Positions 45,922-58,158 are shown, counted from the stretch's first letter. The stretch: DNA of 64,000 nt from Lepiota brunneoincarnata (GCA_023014365.1 JAEBUN010000005.1:1984001-2048000), one strand, 5' to 3'. Made by a program: numbers and translations. Notes: generated by a model not told the origin, from the sequence alone.

Positions 45922-47060
45922 TCATGACGCCATGACCACATCTCCGCTTGAGTCCATCTGTGAAGGCGGTTGAATAGGATCTGACAGGGGAGGAAGATCC
46001 AGAGCAGCGACGGCGCAACGAAGAGCTCGCTCCCATGCCTCCTCGACCCGATAACCGCCCCCACGCATGATTCCTTCACGATCCTTCCTGACCGCTTCAC
46101 TAAGAAAATCATTATACCCCTCGGGTTTCAGCGTAAACTTGTCTTCATATGTGTAATAGTTGTCTTGTAATGGGACGTGCGGCACATCAGGTATATTGGA
46201 GCTTTGGGCAGCCCTCGACCTGAGAAGCCTTGAATTGCTCTGCATTTGGGAGGTTGATGAGGACCGTGCTTGATTACGCTTTAGAGCATTAGCCCTCGTC
46301 CTGGCGACGACTTTTGCAGCATCTTTATTGCTAGTTTCTAGTTTGTCGATGATTTCACGCTTTCCCTTTTCGCGCTCTTCTCGCTCCTCCTCTTCCTCCT
46401 TTCGTAATTCTTGCGCCCGGATTTCACGCTCCCTCCGATCCGCATCCTCTTGCTCTCGAAGTTGTTGGGCGTAAGCCTCCTCTCGTTGAAGATTGAGTTC
46501 AATAAGGGCAGCATTCTCTGCCCTGTACTTGGCTATTCGAGCCTCTGTCTCGGCGACGTCTATGTCATTGATTAGATTAAATGCTAGAAAGATGTCAGGA
46601 CGCAATTAAGACCGAAGCCTGGCCGCCCACCAATATCCTCAACTTCTTCCAGATAATCGTTGTAGGACTGAAGGTCCGAGAAGTCTTCCCTTCTCTTGTT
46701 GAACCTGATAAAATCGTAAATGAGAGAGTGAGACAGTGACAAGAGTACATACTCCTTTGCTATCCGTCTACGTATTGCAACCTCCTTTTCAACATTGAGG
46801 TCCTCGAAAGTCTGTGGCGTAAAGGCTAGCTTGCGAAGGACTTTATTACAAATTGGACAGGGCGCCGGGCCCAACGTGAAAAGTCGGTCAATGCACGATT
46901 CACACCTTCAAACACAAACAGCCTCAGAATACAGGATGGAAGATGGAAGGGGAGAGGGATGATGACATACACACATTTTATGATAACACGAGCTCACTAG
47001 CAGTCGGAGCTTTGGATTCAGGTAGCGGTCACTTTTACAGACAGGACATTGGTCGTCCAT
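45922..47060 (-). CDS. TFB3: TFIIH/CAK assembly subunit Tfb3 (MAT1)
   Basis: Bridges core TFIIH and the CDK-activating kinase. The start at 47060 gives MDDQCPVCKSDRYLNPK. The RING (C3HC4) continues CYHKMCESCIDRLFTLGPAP and PCPICNKVLRK. The MAT1 region follows: FTPQTFEDLNVEKEVAIRRR, FNKRREDFSDLQSYNDYLEE, AFNLINDIDVAETEARIAKY. A long charged coiled coil (REREIRAQELRKEEEEEREE) and a less conserved C-terminus end at 45922. The gene is convergent with the C78 peptidase gene, 70 bp apart. Confidence 0.93.
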
Positions 47061-47095
47061 AGACTGAAAGAGACATGATCAGATTATGTATCCAG

Positions 47096-47443
47096 CTAGA
47101 ATGTATTGCAGCTGCTGACGAAGTATTCGGTGACTCTGCCCGAGGCATCCTTGACACCACCACCGAAGACAGTCGTTGAAGTGCTCTGGACTTGTTGTGG
47201 TGTGGAGGAACGTGTATGACTTGATGAGCTGACTCCAGATCTCTTGATTGTCTTGCCCTGCAGCCAGCCTCCGACCTTGACTCGAGTTGTCATTGGGAAA
47301 GGCTGCAAGTCACTCTGTTTGACGCTGCTTGGTTCATAAGCCGCCACCCACCTGCCATCCACGACTCTCAGCAACAGACCTACACCGGGAACACAATGGG
47401 CGGACACAGATAAAGATACTATTAAATCTTTCGCCGAACTCAA
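47096..47443 (-). CDS. small hypothetical protein, start unresolved
   Basis: An open frame of about 115 codons reads SSAKDLIVSLSVSAHCVPG, LLLRVVDGRWVAAYEPSS and TTRVKVGGWLQGKTIKRSG before a Ser/Thr-rich end. The segments look like beta strands of a small OB- or SH3-like fold, but I recognise no family. No in-frame ATG is present at the upstream end, so a short upstream exon is likely (an ATG lies near 47480 in another frame). It ends 35 bp from the TFB3 start, on the same strand. Confidence 0.35.
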   Translation of the reverse strand: MSSAKDLIVSLSVSAHCVPGVGLLLRVVDGRWVAAYEPSSVKQSDLQPFPMTTRVKVGGWLQGKTIKRSGVSSSSHTRSSTPQQVQSTSTTVFGGGVKDASGRVTEYFVSSCNTF

Positions 47444-49138
47444 GGGGACCTGAGAGCTTCTCTCATGTGCTCATCCATTGCCAGGGCCACGCCAACTGAC
47501 CGCTCGAACAAGACTATAGAGTATGAACTAACGAAAGCTCGGCGCTCAACTCCTAAGGACAGAAGAACCCATGAATAGTGGTCACCCGCCCCGACTTCCA
47601 AAATCTACCAGTGACGGTCGGCCAATTGACGAAAAATCCAACGGCAGGAGCATTCGGGTAGATGTGCTTACTACTACATAAAAACAGCAAGGCCCGAGGT
47701 TTCCCTGGATGGAAAGTAATAGCTACTGCCTGGGCTAGTTCATCATAAGTATTTGTATAGAAACGGTTTATGAAGCTTCATGAACTTAAATGATTAGCTC
47801 ATCAGCCGTTGATCAGTTACCAATGAACCGTACTGATCATGTTTGGTTCTTGCATGATAAAATAATAGATAAGGAATGGCCTATACAGTATATACATAGA
47901 ATGGATGCTGTAGGTGCATTGAGGAATTTAGTTGGATTGGGGTTCTCTAGCCCATGCTTCCTTTTGCCGCCTTGATCGGTGCTATACACTCAAGCATCCC
48001 CTTACATTCCAAGTTCTCAATCATGTTGCACAAGTTCATTCACCATTACATTCACCACGATAACCAGCTCTTGTGTGGCTTCTTTGGCAACTCAATCCAA
48101 TGACCCACAGCTCTGGAACACGTCTAAGGCAGTCGAGCAACAGACATTCTTGGTCAACAACCAAGTCTTCAGCCTCTTACTGCCTTGTCACAAGACTGAC
48201 TGCTTGTACAAAGGGAACAAAATACCTATTGCACAAACCACAGCTCTGCCAACCTATTTCATGCCATGACAACTTATTTACGTTCCCATGATTCGCTTCA
48301 TCCAACCAGTGACCTCTCGCGGATCAAGGCTGATGGCTCCCCACCTCAACGTCGGTGGTTTTTGACACAACTTCGCTAGCAGTGCTGTGGGAGGCCAGTC
48401 CCTCTGCACAGGTAGGGCTACACTACTCACTGAAAGGACATGCCACTAGAATTGGTGCAAGCCGTGGGATGTTGGCCTTCTGATGCCTTCTGAATTTATA
48501 TTCGCAAGCACTCATTGCTACTGCATAATGCCAATGGATTGCCCTGAACGATTGCTAGCTTCCTGCTCCTCAACATCACCATTTCTCTTCCCTTCTCTCT
48601 TTCTCTCTCTCTCCTATCCTCGCTGTTTCTCGTCATCCCTACAACCACAAAGAAAATGTCTCTCTTCAAGGAAGGGCTCATCTTCTGGTAGCCTTATAGC
48701 CTGTACCGCAGTAACCTACCAATTTGCAAGAGGTCGGGCTGGCTAGGGTCGCCCGACCTCCGTGTGACGCTATTCCTCTTGCCGCGGAGGGTCACTTCGA
48801 GACTGAACGTGTTATTGGGAAGTCGTGACACCACGCTGCAGTCTGTTACATGGAGTCAAATGCCAGATGCTTGACATACTGCTACAAAATTGGTAGCGTA
48901 TCGGACACCGGGCGGGTGATAACTGGCACTCGTTCAAAAAACTCCCCGTTGAAGGTTTTGATGCTAGGAGATGAAATTAGATGAGTAATCGGACTAAGAG
49001 AGTGTGATCTTCCGTTACAAGCCAGCAAGCGAACTAAAAATGCAGGAAAAAAGAAGAGAGTATAAAAGAATGTCAATTTTGGGTTTGCAATAAATCATCG
49101 GCTTGGTGAAAAAAGAGCTAGTGCCGAGCCAAGTGCAG
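47444..49138. other. 1.7-kb region without a recognised gene
   Basis: AT-richer than its neighbours, with only short frames of no coding character, for example around 47790-48290. I see no tRNA, transposase or LTR sequence. It contains a perfect 10-bp inverted repeat at 48730-48760. The 3' untranslated region of the EDE1 gene probably reaches into its right end. Confidence 0.4.
48730..48760. repeat. perfect 10-bp inverted repeat (GC-rich hairpin)
   Basis: GAGGTCGGGC at 48730-48739 is followed, after an 11-base loop, by its exact reverse complement GCCCGACCTC at 48751-48760. It is very GC-rich within an AT-rich gene-free region. It could be a strong transcript hairpin, a protein-binding palindrome or a trace of an element; nothing else supports any of these. 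Confidence 0.6.
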
Positions 49139-52100
49139 TCACTGTATGAGACTATTAATAGCTCTTGTCACGTCGTACCCGTGGTTTTCCAGAGCCTCTA
49201 CAGCCTGAGCCCGGCTGAAACCCATAGCAGTGATCTGCTTAACAGCCTCTACATCATCGTCCCCTTCTCTGGGAGGCGGGAGATACGAAGGCGGGGGCAT
49301 AGGTTCTTGATGTTTGTTTTTCTTCTTGCCGAACGGGAGGCGGAGCTACATGACCAATAATGCAGGATTAGAATGTGTGTGGGGATTTTGAAATTTTGAT
49401 TTACGCTCAGCTTTGAGTGCTTTGAGGGAGGGTCCTTCGGTTTCTCGTGACTGTCTTTCGACGTAGGGGGCTTCTGCTTGGGTGAGATGATACGTGCAGG
49501 AGATATTGGTCGTGGCGCAGGGGACGACGAACGATTAACTGAAGGCCGGGGTGAAGATGTGTCAACCGTCTTTGGGGATGCCGGAGTGGACGGTGGATGA
49601 AGTGGTTTTGGTGATGAGTCGACTTCAACAATATTGGCAGAGGTTGTAGAGGTGAAAGACGCGTCCAAATTCAGGTTTGGGTTAGTGTCCAAGTTCCCAA
49701 GGACGTCCTCGAATGTAGTAGGTGACTCATGTGTCGCATTGCCGTTTGCGGGTGGCACATGTGCTAGTGTAGCTGGTTGTTGATTAGGCGGAGTGACAGT
49801 GGGTGCGGCAAAGATGTCATCGAATTTTGTTTGGGGAGTTGTACCGCTAGTTGCAGTTGCAGGGGCCGCTGCGGTCATAGTTGGCGCGTGTGCTGATCTT
49901 GAAGCGGGTAGTTGAGTACCCCCAGCCGCGCCAAAATCGAAGCTGTCCTCGAATGCATCAAACGGGAACTGTGCCGGGGCTGCCGACACTGAAGCAGGGA
50001 GCCGCTCTAATGTTTCATCGAAAGCATTAACCCCAGCAGTAGGATTAGGCTTCGCTTGCTCAGCGCCTTTGTCAGTCCCTGAGATATCAAATGGGCTAGA
50101 GGCTGGCTTAGGAGCGTCTGAGGCGGGAACAGTGGGGGTATCACCCGATCCAAAGATATCATCAAAGGATGACTCAGGATCCGAAGAATTGGATGTAGCC
50201 ACTACTGTTGTTTTGGCTGGTTGGTTCGGAGTAACAAGGGTGTCGGACTTCTCTCGAGCCTTCTGGGCCACCTCAGCCAAGGGCGAGTCGTCATCGCTAT
50301 CGCTATCGGATTCTGCGATCTCGATCTCCTGGAGTTTCGTGCCTAGATCTGTCATGGTTGGGTTGTTGTTAACCTTATCGTTTGCTATAGGGCTTGTTAC
50401 GCTGTCAAGAGGGGGGAAGTGAGTAATGGCATCTTCCATGGACGGGAGGCGAGCCTGGGCAGCGCTTGTAGGAGTCCCGGGAGACTCAGATCGTGAACCG
50501 TTGTCAGCAGTTGTTGGTGGAGTTGCGAAATGGTCGGTGTCTGTGGCGCTACTAGGCGAACGCACTATGGAGGATAATCAGACGTGGGGAGCGTTTGAAC
50601 AGGCAATAACCTACTGGTGTTCGTGTCCTTTCGAATAGGATCATCGATCTCGTTTTGCTTTGATGGTTCTAAGGAGGTGGGAATTTCATGCACTCCGAAA
50701 AAGTCGTCAAATGATTGTGGCTCCATCTTGACCTGACTATTCTGACCCTCGGAAAAGCTGATAGGGGGCGAAGTAAGAGCTGCATCGGCGAACGGAAGGA
50801 AAGCAGACTGAATCTGAGGAGTCGAAGTTGCAGACGATTTGGCCAATCGGTCGAACGGATTGTTACTCTTGCTGGGAGCCATAGGATCGGGAGAGACTGG
50901 AAGGGGATGAGCTGCAGCAAGTGTAAGGGAATCGGGGGATGTTGCACGTTCTAGCTCAGGTTGTTCGCTTGACTCGCTAAGCTGACCCTCCGTTTGTTCT
51001 GCCTCTTGGATGATAGATCCAAGTTCAGCAGTGGACTCTTCGAGCTCCTTCTCCGCCTTGGCTTTCTCAGTCTCCTTGGTGGACAATTGTTTGCGAGCAA
51101 TAGCGAGCCGCCCTTTCTGCTGCTTAGCTTCCTTTTTGACCTTCTCGACTTCAACCTTCAGTTGATCCGCTTGATGACCCGCCTCAATCATGCGTCTGTG
51201 GAGATCCCTGGCCTCCTCTTTGTCGCGTAAGAACGCCTGCTCTATCTCCGCCCTTTCGACCCTGATAGCACTGAGATTACTTTCCGCCCGAATGAGCTCT
51301 TCTCGTGACTTTTGAATCTCAGTCGCTTGGGTTGAAAAGCGTTCCTTGAGCTGTGACAGCAATGTTGTCTCAGTATCATAAGCCGCTTTTGCGGATGATA
51401 ACTGTGTCTGTAAGGCTGAAAGCTCTGCCGCCTGGCTGGCAAGGGTACTTTCCATCTTTGCGCGCTCGCTTTTTGCGGTTTCCAAGGATTTTTCGGTAGA
51501 TCGTAATTGATTCGTGATGTTGCCGATTTCGGCGCCGTGGTCTTGCAGCGGAGGAGAACTCGTCTGCACATGGTCTTCATGATCACCCAAGAGATCATGA
51601 TTGGAGGCTAAAGCATTGGACATTGAATGTGATGTGCTCGATGCAAACGGAGGACCTACGTGGACCAAAGGGGCCGGAAGCAAAAGGATCACTAGCAGCG
51701 CTACGTGCCGGGGCCGGGGGGGTAGGTGTTGTTCCCGTGCTTTGAGAATGTAAAGTACCCAAGGTGCCTGTGGCCTGAGGAGAGACGCCAGAGACCGGAG
51801 GGGTATCATTGAGATCCAACAGGTCCCGGGCAGGCTCTGGCAGCGCAGGGGTTTGAAAAGGTGACCCGATAAGTCCTTGGCTACGCAAGGATGGGGGGAC
51901 AAGTGACAGTGGTAGCCTTACAGGTAGCGGTTGACCTGCAAGCTTCTTTCTAATCAGGTGCATAGCAATGGCAAATCCATCACGCGTGAGGCGACCATCA
52001 CTGTTGATATCTGCTAGGTCCCTAAACAACACGGTCAGGAGCGACAGCCGGAAGGAGGGTATGTGACAGACCATATTTGGGCCAGATCCTCGCCGGGAAG

Positions 52101-53268
52101 TTGCGACTTGAGCATAAAAGATACAGCCACATCTCCCTCAATATACCCAACTTTTTTAGAGTCGAGTCCGTCAAAGAGCGAGTCTGCATCTGTTTTCTCA
52201 GGTGGAGTGATGTCCCAGTGAACATCCTGGCCATTTCCTTGTACCATAGAAACGGGTCTGAACGATGCCGCTCCCGGGCGCGCTGGGAGCGTCGGTGCTC
52301 GAGATTGAGGCGAGAGTCCAATGTGATCAGGAACCAGTGTTTGACTTTGACCAACATACTGGGTTTGTACGCGACCAAACCCACTATTGACGGGACTGAA
52401 AGAGCCGCTACTGCCGGAAAAGTGTGTTATGACGGAAGGCGGCATCTTCGAAGGAAGCCCTCCGGCTTGTTCGTATAGGCCTGGTGGGAGTGTTGTTGGA
52501 ACGAAGGAGATCTGCTGCGACATCAACCCTTGGATGAAGTACATAGCAACTGTAAAGTCTGTAATGTCCAAGGCTCCTCGATCTTGAGTGTCTGCCAGAT
52601 TCCTGGATAATATGTTACGGAAGTAATACATGATAGACGCGGGGAGTGCTCACCATATTTGCATTAACTGGTCGTTGGTTAATTTTGACTTGAGGAAGAC
52701 GTCCCGAGCTTTCTCGCCTATAGTATGGAGAATAAACCTCCGAATTTGATCCCAGTAAAATGATCCCCACCGCTTAACAGCCCGTTTACGGGACCATAGC
52801 GATTGAATATGTTCTCGAACTTGATCTTGTCTTGAGAGGATAAGGGAAGAAAGCCTGGCGGAGGAGACTTGGGCGCCGACATGCCCGTGTTCTGTTTTGC
52901 GATGACGTTGTATCCCTCGATGGTTGGGAGAGGCCCCGCTAACTGTAAAGTTAATAAACGCGCGCGAGAGGACTTGGTTTTTGGGACCGACGTTTGCTCA
53001 AGAGGGCGGGGGTGACCTTCTCCCCTTTCTGCGCATGTGCGATGAGGCGAAGCGCAATAGCAACGCCCTTCCTCGACAACCAACCGTTGTTGTCTTCATC
53101 TGCAAAGGCCCAGACTTCCCTCAGCACTGGCCCCGATAGCTTTGCCCCACCGAACAGCCTAACGGCAACGTCACCAGTGAGAATGCCAAGCTTCTGTGTA
53201 TCTGCTTGGGTGAATATCTGGTTGACTAGAGCGAGCTCGGCGGTGGTAGGCGTAAAGTTGGTGGACAT
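49139..53268 (-). CDS. EDE1: endocytic EH-domain scaffold Ede1/Eps15
   Basis: Early endocytic coat protein. The start at 53268 ([19 protein letters not shown]) matches the family; an upstream in-frame ATG at 53343 is an alternative. Three EH domains follow: [36 protein letters not shown] with [16 protein letters not shown]; and [20 protein letters not shown] with [19 protein letters not shown]. Then come DPF/NPF-type motifs, a long coiled coil (51600-50950, such as [19 protein letters not shown]), and a Ser/Thr/Pro-rich low-complexity region. A C-terminal UBA domain ([20 protein letters not shown]) ends INSLIQ at 49139. It is divergent from the E2 gene. Confidence 0.9.
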
Positions 53269-53523
53269 TGTGTCCGTTGGCCGGAAAGGAGAGAGAGAAG
53301 ATGATTCCTGTGGGTACTGCTCTGTAACACTTGTTCTATCCATGTTCCCACGCTACGAAACTGTCGATTAAGACGCAGACAAGGCGGAAGGGCATAGTTG
53401 ACGACTGCTTGAGACAGTTAGTACAAGGGTAAGTTGAACTAGTATTCTAAACCAACAGCAAAGTGCCTCACCTTCCGCCGCATTCTTACCTATCCTTAGA
53501 CATAAGACTTCACCCTAATGGTT

Positions 53524-53529
53524 CACGTG
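53524..53529. promoter_or_regulatory. CACGTG core between EDE1 and the UBE2C-type gene
   Basis: The hexamer lies in GTTCACGTGACC, an extended TCACGTGA palindrome as bound by Cbf1-type bHLH proteins. It sits in the 337-bp divergent region, 77 bp upstream of the E2 start codon. Confidence 0.4.
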
Positions 53530-53605
53530 ACCGCAACTACGCGCTCAACCTTTTGATGGCCAAATTCAACCTTCTCTTGCACTTGTCGTGTTCAACCCCC
53601 TTATA

Positions 53606-54519
53606 ATGGAACAAGTCACCTCCTCTCTTGCTCCTCCCCGTGCATCTGCCAAGTCCAATGTCCAGAGCTCTACTCAACAGGGAGCTGGTAGTGTTGCAAA
53701 ACGGTGCGACGTCCATCCTCTAAAACTGTGGGCGTGCTAAGCTATGTGGCAGACTCAGCAATGAGCTAATGACTTTAATGGTACACAACGATTTACCCCT
53801 TTCTTCGCCAATATTTTTAATATTTTTCTTAGATGTCCTCTTCTCCTGGAATTGTATGACTGGTTGAATCCTTAATACATGTCCATGTCACTAACATGTT
53901 TGCAAGTCTGCCTTCCCCAAGAACGATGGAAATCTGTTTGAGTGGGTTGGCACAATCGAGGGTCCAGCAGAGACGGTGAGTGAACTCCCAGACGGATGAG
54001 AACTTCTACCAACTCATCATCCGCCACCCTATTGCAGATTTACGCCGGCCTTAGCTTCAAGATCTCTATTTCATTCCCCCCTAATTACCCATACGTCGCC
54101 CCCACAATCAAATTTGAAACACCGTGTTTTCACCCGAACTTTGATATCAACAGTGGCGCGATCTGCCTAGACATTCTGCAGGTACGCAGTCAAACTATAA
54201 TAAGGCATATTTATTGCCCGACCAACTCACCTCACTAGGACAAGTGGTCTGCGGTGTACAGTGTCCAAACCATCCTCCTGTCCCTGCAATCTCTTCTTGG
54301 TGGTGAGTTGGTAATTATTTAGGCGCAAAACTTTCTGAAATATGTCATCAGAGCCCAATAATGCGTCACCTCTCAATCCAGATGCCGCAGCCCTCTGGGG
54401 AAGCCCTGAAGGTACGGTCCAAAGTAGCCCATCCACCACACAAATCTCATTGCGAGAATCAAGTTTTCAAAGTTCAACTCATGAAACACTACCGCCAAAT
54501 CAACGGTGATTCGGCCTGA
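53606..54519 (+). CDS. UBC11: ubiquitin-conjugating enzyme E2 C (UBE2C/Ubc11)
   Basis: APC/C-dedicated E2 of the cell cycle. The start at 53606 gives [18 protein letters not shown], an unstructured N-terminal extension typical of UBE2C. The UBC fold follows: [38 protein letters not shown], the HPN motif in [10 protein letters not shown], the active-site cysteine in [16 protein letters not shown], then [17 protein letters not shown] and [14 protein letters not shown]. The last exon reads [20 protein letters not shown]; joining it in frame needs a donor GTCCAA near 54417, so that splice site is less certain. Stop at 54517. Confidence 0.88.
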
Positions 54520-55684
54520 ATTTTATTACTGCTTCCACCGCAATCGCACATCGTTACCCTTTCAGAGAGCTGCCATTATAGTCACACGTAATATTCTTCT
54601 ACGTGTTTTTTGGTACAGACCCGGAGATGCTTTAATATCTCCGCACCGAGAATCAAATATGCAATTGGAAATAAGGTGTAGATGAGACGCATTACTTCAC
54701 ACTCCCAGTAAGGCTGAATGAAACAAATTCTATAGACCAACAAGGTTCTCTCTACGATTCACTTAATGGTTGCGAAGTAATACCTAGAGGGCACATTTGA
54801 TCAGTCATTCGGGTTTGTAGGAAAGTGTACGAGAACGACAGATCAGATAATCGATGCATCTCAACAAGTACTTCCCCGTCTCCATCTTGTACACGAGGAG
54901 ACTTTGTATGGGTAAAGTACATTCATGCCCGCCCATCGAGAAGAATTCATCACAAAGTTACAAAAAGAAGAACACTCACAGCGTGGCTTGGTCCCTTGCG
55001 TTTGAAAAGAAAACCTAGAAGAGAAAATAAGTTAGCGCGGTGTTGGAAGACGAAATTAGGCTGGAAGAGATCAGACAAGGCTGAAATCAATGAAGGATTC
55101 CACATGGTGTTCAGAATGTGGTAAAGTATGGTATCTTTTGATCATCATTACTGCGACAAAGAGCGAGTGCTCACCCAGCTAATACCCCCGCGGGCAAGGA
55201 AGACGGTATGAAAACAAGCAGGTAAAATTTTGTTCAATTTTTTGAACTCCACTTTCAGAGACCACGTGACCGGAAGAATAGCGCGTGCCACTCGGAACTC
55301 AGGGTACTCAACACTGAGCAGTGAGTACACAGTGGTTGAATCCCGAAACCCTTGTAAGAAAGATTAAAAGACTATGTAGTGTTAATGTCTGTAAGGAACG
55401 AGTGGGATAATTATGGGGCTCACCTCAGCACTCGTTTACGACGAGAACTGAGGAAAGTTGTCTCAAACGAAGGGCCTAGGTTAAGTAGTATTCTACGTAG
55501 TTAAATGTTCATGTCCGAGAGAGTGATAGCGTGAACGGAGTGCATCTACGTGGCGAGCAGAAAAGGGCGCAGGCCACAGGGTTGTGTCGCCGTCGAGTCT
55601 CGAGTCTCGCGTTGAGGCCCATGGGCGTTTGCGTGCTCCAACAACCCTATAGATAACCCCTGTGCAAATCTTGGGACAAATAAT
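54520..55684. other. 1.2-kb region without a confirmed gene
   Basis: I find no convincing gene. On the minus strand between about 55130 and 54690 there are splice-like boundaries (for example TTCTAG/GTTTTC near 55020 and a GTGAGT donor near 54978), followed by a long open stretch. A small spliced minus-strand gene is therefore possible but not assigned. A CACGTG core is at 55263-55268. The right end is the promoter of the FES1-like locus. Confidence 0.4.
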
Positions 55685-57204
55685 ATGCAGTCACTCCTTC
55701 ACTGGTCTATAGAAAATTCAGCGTCCCAGAATGATATCGGTGCGTCAAACATCAAAAAACCCCCCGCTCCACCGGAAGCTGAATCCGGATATAATTGACA
55801 TGATTATAGGAAAACCTGACGCAGAGCAGACGAAGGAAGATGTTTTTGTTGCTACAGATATTAATCGGAGTGAAGATGGTCGATTGGCGGCATTAGATCA
55901 TTTAGAAATGGTGACACAGTCCATGTCAATGTCATTCCTTCTAACCTCCACGACGGGCAGCTCATCGAACAGATATACAATGCCAACGGTGAGTAGTTAT
56001 TCGAGTGGCTTCGAGCTTGAAACTGAACATTGGCCCTAGACCCTCAAAAGCTGTGGCTCTGGCAGTCGCTTAAAACTCTCTTGACCTCCCCAACATCATC
56101 GATGGAAGTTCAAGTTCAGGTGGTTGGTACTGCCATACAAAACAATCCCACCGCCCGGGAGGTGTAAGTCGGCAGAAAAAGAAGGACGAATCATTACCTG
56201 AAACGCTTCTGCTTCACAGTACTTTGCCCATGATCCTCTACCCATACTGCTGGGCTTTCTGTCCCCGTTCTCGACGCTAGCGGCTCAGTCGAAAGCCATG
56301 TATACGATCTCCGGGTTGCTAAAACACAGCGCACCTGCAGTTAACGCTCTGGAGAGACCAGGTGTCGATGGGTGGGTCAGTTGCGTGAAGCTTTGCAAGG
56401 TATATTGGATTACGGCTCATCCTCGAATAAGTCCCAATTGATTCTTAGATCACGAAATATCTGTGCGTAGGAAGGCAGTATTCCTCTTAAACACGCTCAC
56501 TCCGCCTGCTGCCTCGAGTTCGATGCACACTACCGCTTCTCTCGTTGCGTCGCAGCCCGCCGGTACCACGTCGCTAGCTACCGCTATCAACTGGACAATG
56601 CCAGCTACTACCTGCTGCTACGGAGATATATGTTATGCCCGTTGCAACTTTTTCAGGGGCGGTTACTTCACGATCAGGCACCTCGACAACGGTCTTTGTC
56701 CCCGGTATCCACACAGTCGACGAACACAACACATCTCCCATACACGCTAACTCACATGCTGCCCATCTGAGAGATCCCGCACGTCGTGATACCTTTGGCA
56801 TCGCCCTTGAGGCGTTCAAGAGGCATGGGATCATGGAGGCTATCATTCCGGCGGTGACGAAACCCGTGCCCTGTGTTGAGGATGGGGAAAATGACGAACT
56901 TAATATTGAATCTGAGGAGAAGTCACTCCAGTAAGCTGCGACTCGCAGACATCTTCCACAGAGATTGTTGATACTGACGACGGATGATATCAGCTTGCTT
57001 CACACCTATGCCGGAACGTGTCATGGGACCTTCGTTGAGGATGGGAAGACAGCTCTCCGACTCTGGATCGAGAAGAAGAGAGTGTGGGGTGGGTGTTTAT
57101 AAATGACCCAGAGGTGGAATTTAGTGCCATCTGAACTAGATGTCCCCCTTGCAGAGCCAGACCGAGAACTCCTGATTGACGGGACTGGCCGGTACTGCCA
57201 CTAA
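55685..57204 (+). pseudogene. FES1: FES1-like Hsp70 nucleotide-exchange factor with broken frame
   Basis: Fes1/HspBP1 releases ADP from cytosolic Hsp70. Family segments are recognisable in order: MQSLLHWSIENSASQ (start 55685), KLNPDIIDMIIGKPDAEQ, RLAALDHLEM joined to LIEQIYNANDPQKL, SGLLKHSAPAVNALER, GQLREALQ joined to DHEISVRRKAVFLLNTL, SPIHANSHAAHLRDPAR, HTYAGTCHGTF and RWNLVPSELDVPLA. Three interruptions occur: a one-base shift in the A/C homopolymer near 55755-55770, a shift near 56375 and an in-frame TAA near 57110. Each could be evaded by an unusual intron only at the cost of conserved residues. Recent pseudogene or local sequence errors are both possible. Confidence 0.62.
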
Positions 57205-57717
57205 AACAGGAAATTTGGAAATTATAATTTAATCAAGCATCATTCAGGAGCATGTCTCCTTGCATTTATCAGCAGCTCGGTGGTATTATGGGGATGTCAG
57301 CTACTTCGGCGTTGTCAGTTAGTTTGAGAGCCACGGTAAAATGTTAATACGTCAATATCTGATCGTGGGATACGAAGGTCACTCGCGGTTGACGACCGGC
57401 TCCAAGCCTGTTAATTGAAGAGCTAGAGTTGACTCTGGACCGCCATCTCCCTGCTGCTCATCGCAAGGTTGGAGCCCAGCTTCTGAGGCTTAGACACCTT
57501 CTAAATTGAATTGGACGGCTCCCATAGGCGGGCACTAGGATCAGCCCATTGCAAGTGGAGAACCCTTCGAGCGCTGGCTGCTCAGAACGGACTCGGGCCG
57601 TTCCTCTCATACAGAAGATTGGTGCGTATAGGTGACTTTAGCTGTAACTTCCGGCGGAATGACGAGAAACTTTTAAGACATCCTTGGACTCAATAACGCG
57701 TGTATCAAAATTGCATC
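57205..57717. other. intergenic, nothing recognised
   Basis: About 510 bp between the FES1-like locus and the next small gene. Short frames here show no domain or coding bias. I see no RNA gene or repeat. Confidence 0.4.
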
Positions 57718-58158
57718 ATGCCACGCAGGCCACCACCAAGTTCATTGCGCTTAGTTCCAGGACCATTGCCAGCTAGGAGGTATGCCGGAAATGTAGCTCA
57801 TTGGTGATTCTGGTTTTAATCAATTCCTAATCATCCTAGCGCGCCCAAACACACCATGCCATCGATTCCCAGACCCACCCTTCTAGCTCCAGTCTCCTCT
57901 TCACGTGTGCCAGCTCCTTGCCTTCGACAGACGTCTTCAACAGAGGCGCTACCATTAGAGGTCGATGCACAAGGGACGCAGCCACCGGGTGGAGGGTCAC
58001 CTGCGTCGCCACCAGCAGCAGCACAGACGGCATCGCCAAGAATACAGCGGGGTCCATGGGATCATTCCGGTAGCATCCAGCTGCCGTTCGACGTAGAAAG
58101 TCTGATCACACCGCTGAAGCCGGTAGCGATCAGTCCAGGCATCGGCTGGCGATCCTAG
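57718..58158 (+). CDS. small proline-rich hypothetical protein
   Basis: Exon 1 from ATG 57718 encodes MPRRPPPSSLRLVPGPLPAR. A GTATGC...CTAG intron (about 57779-57840) joins to SAPKHTMPSIPRPTLLAPVS. The protein continues with a Pro/Gly/Ala-rich stretch and ends GPWDHSGSIQLPFDVESLIT, then PGIGWRS and TAG at 58156. The non-repetitive end suggests a short conserved motif, but I recognise no family. The intron has good splice signals and keeps the frame. Confidence 0.45.

Noticed and set aside
55325..55350. B-box-like GGTTGAATCCC as part of a tRNA gene
   Set aside because: No cloverleaf could be built from flanking bases on either strand.
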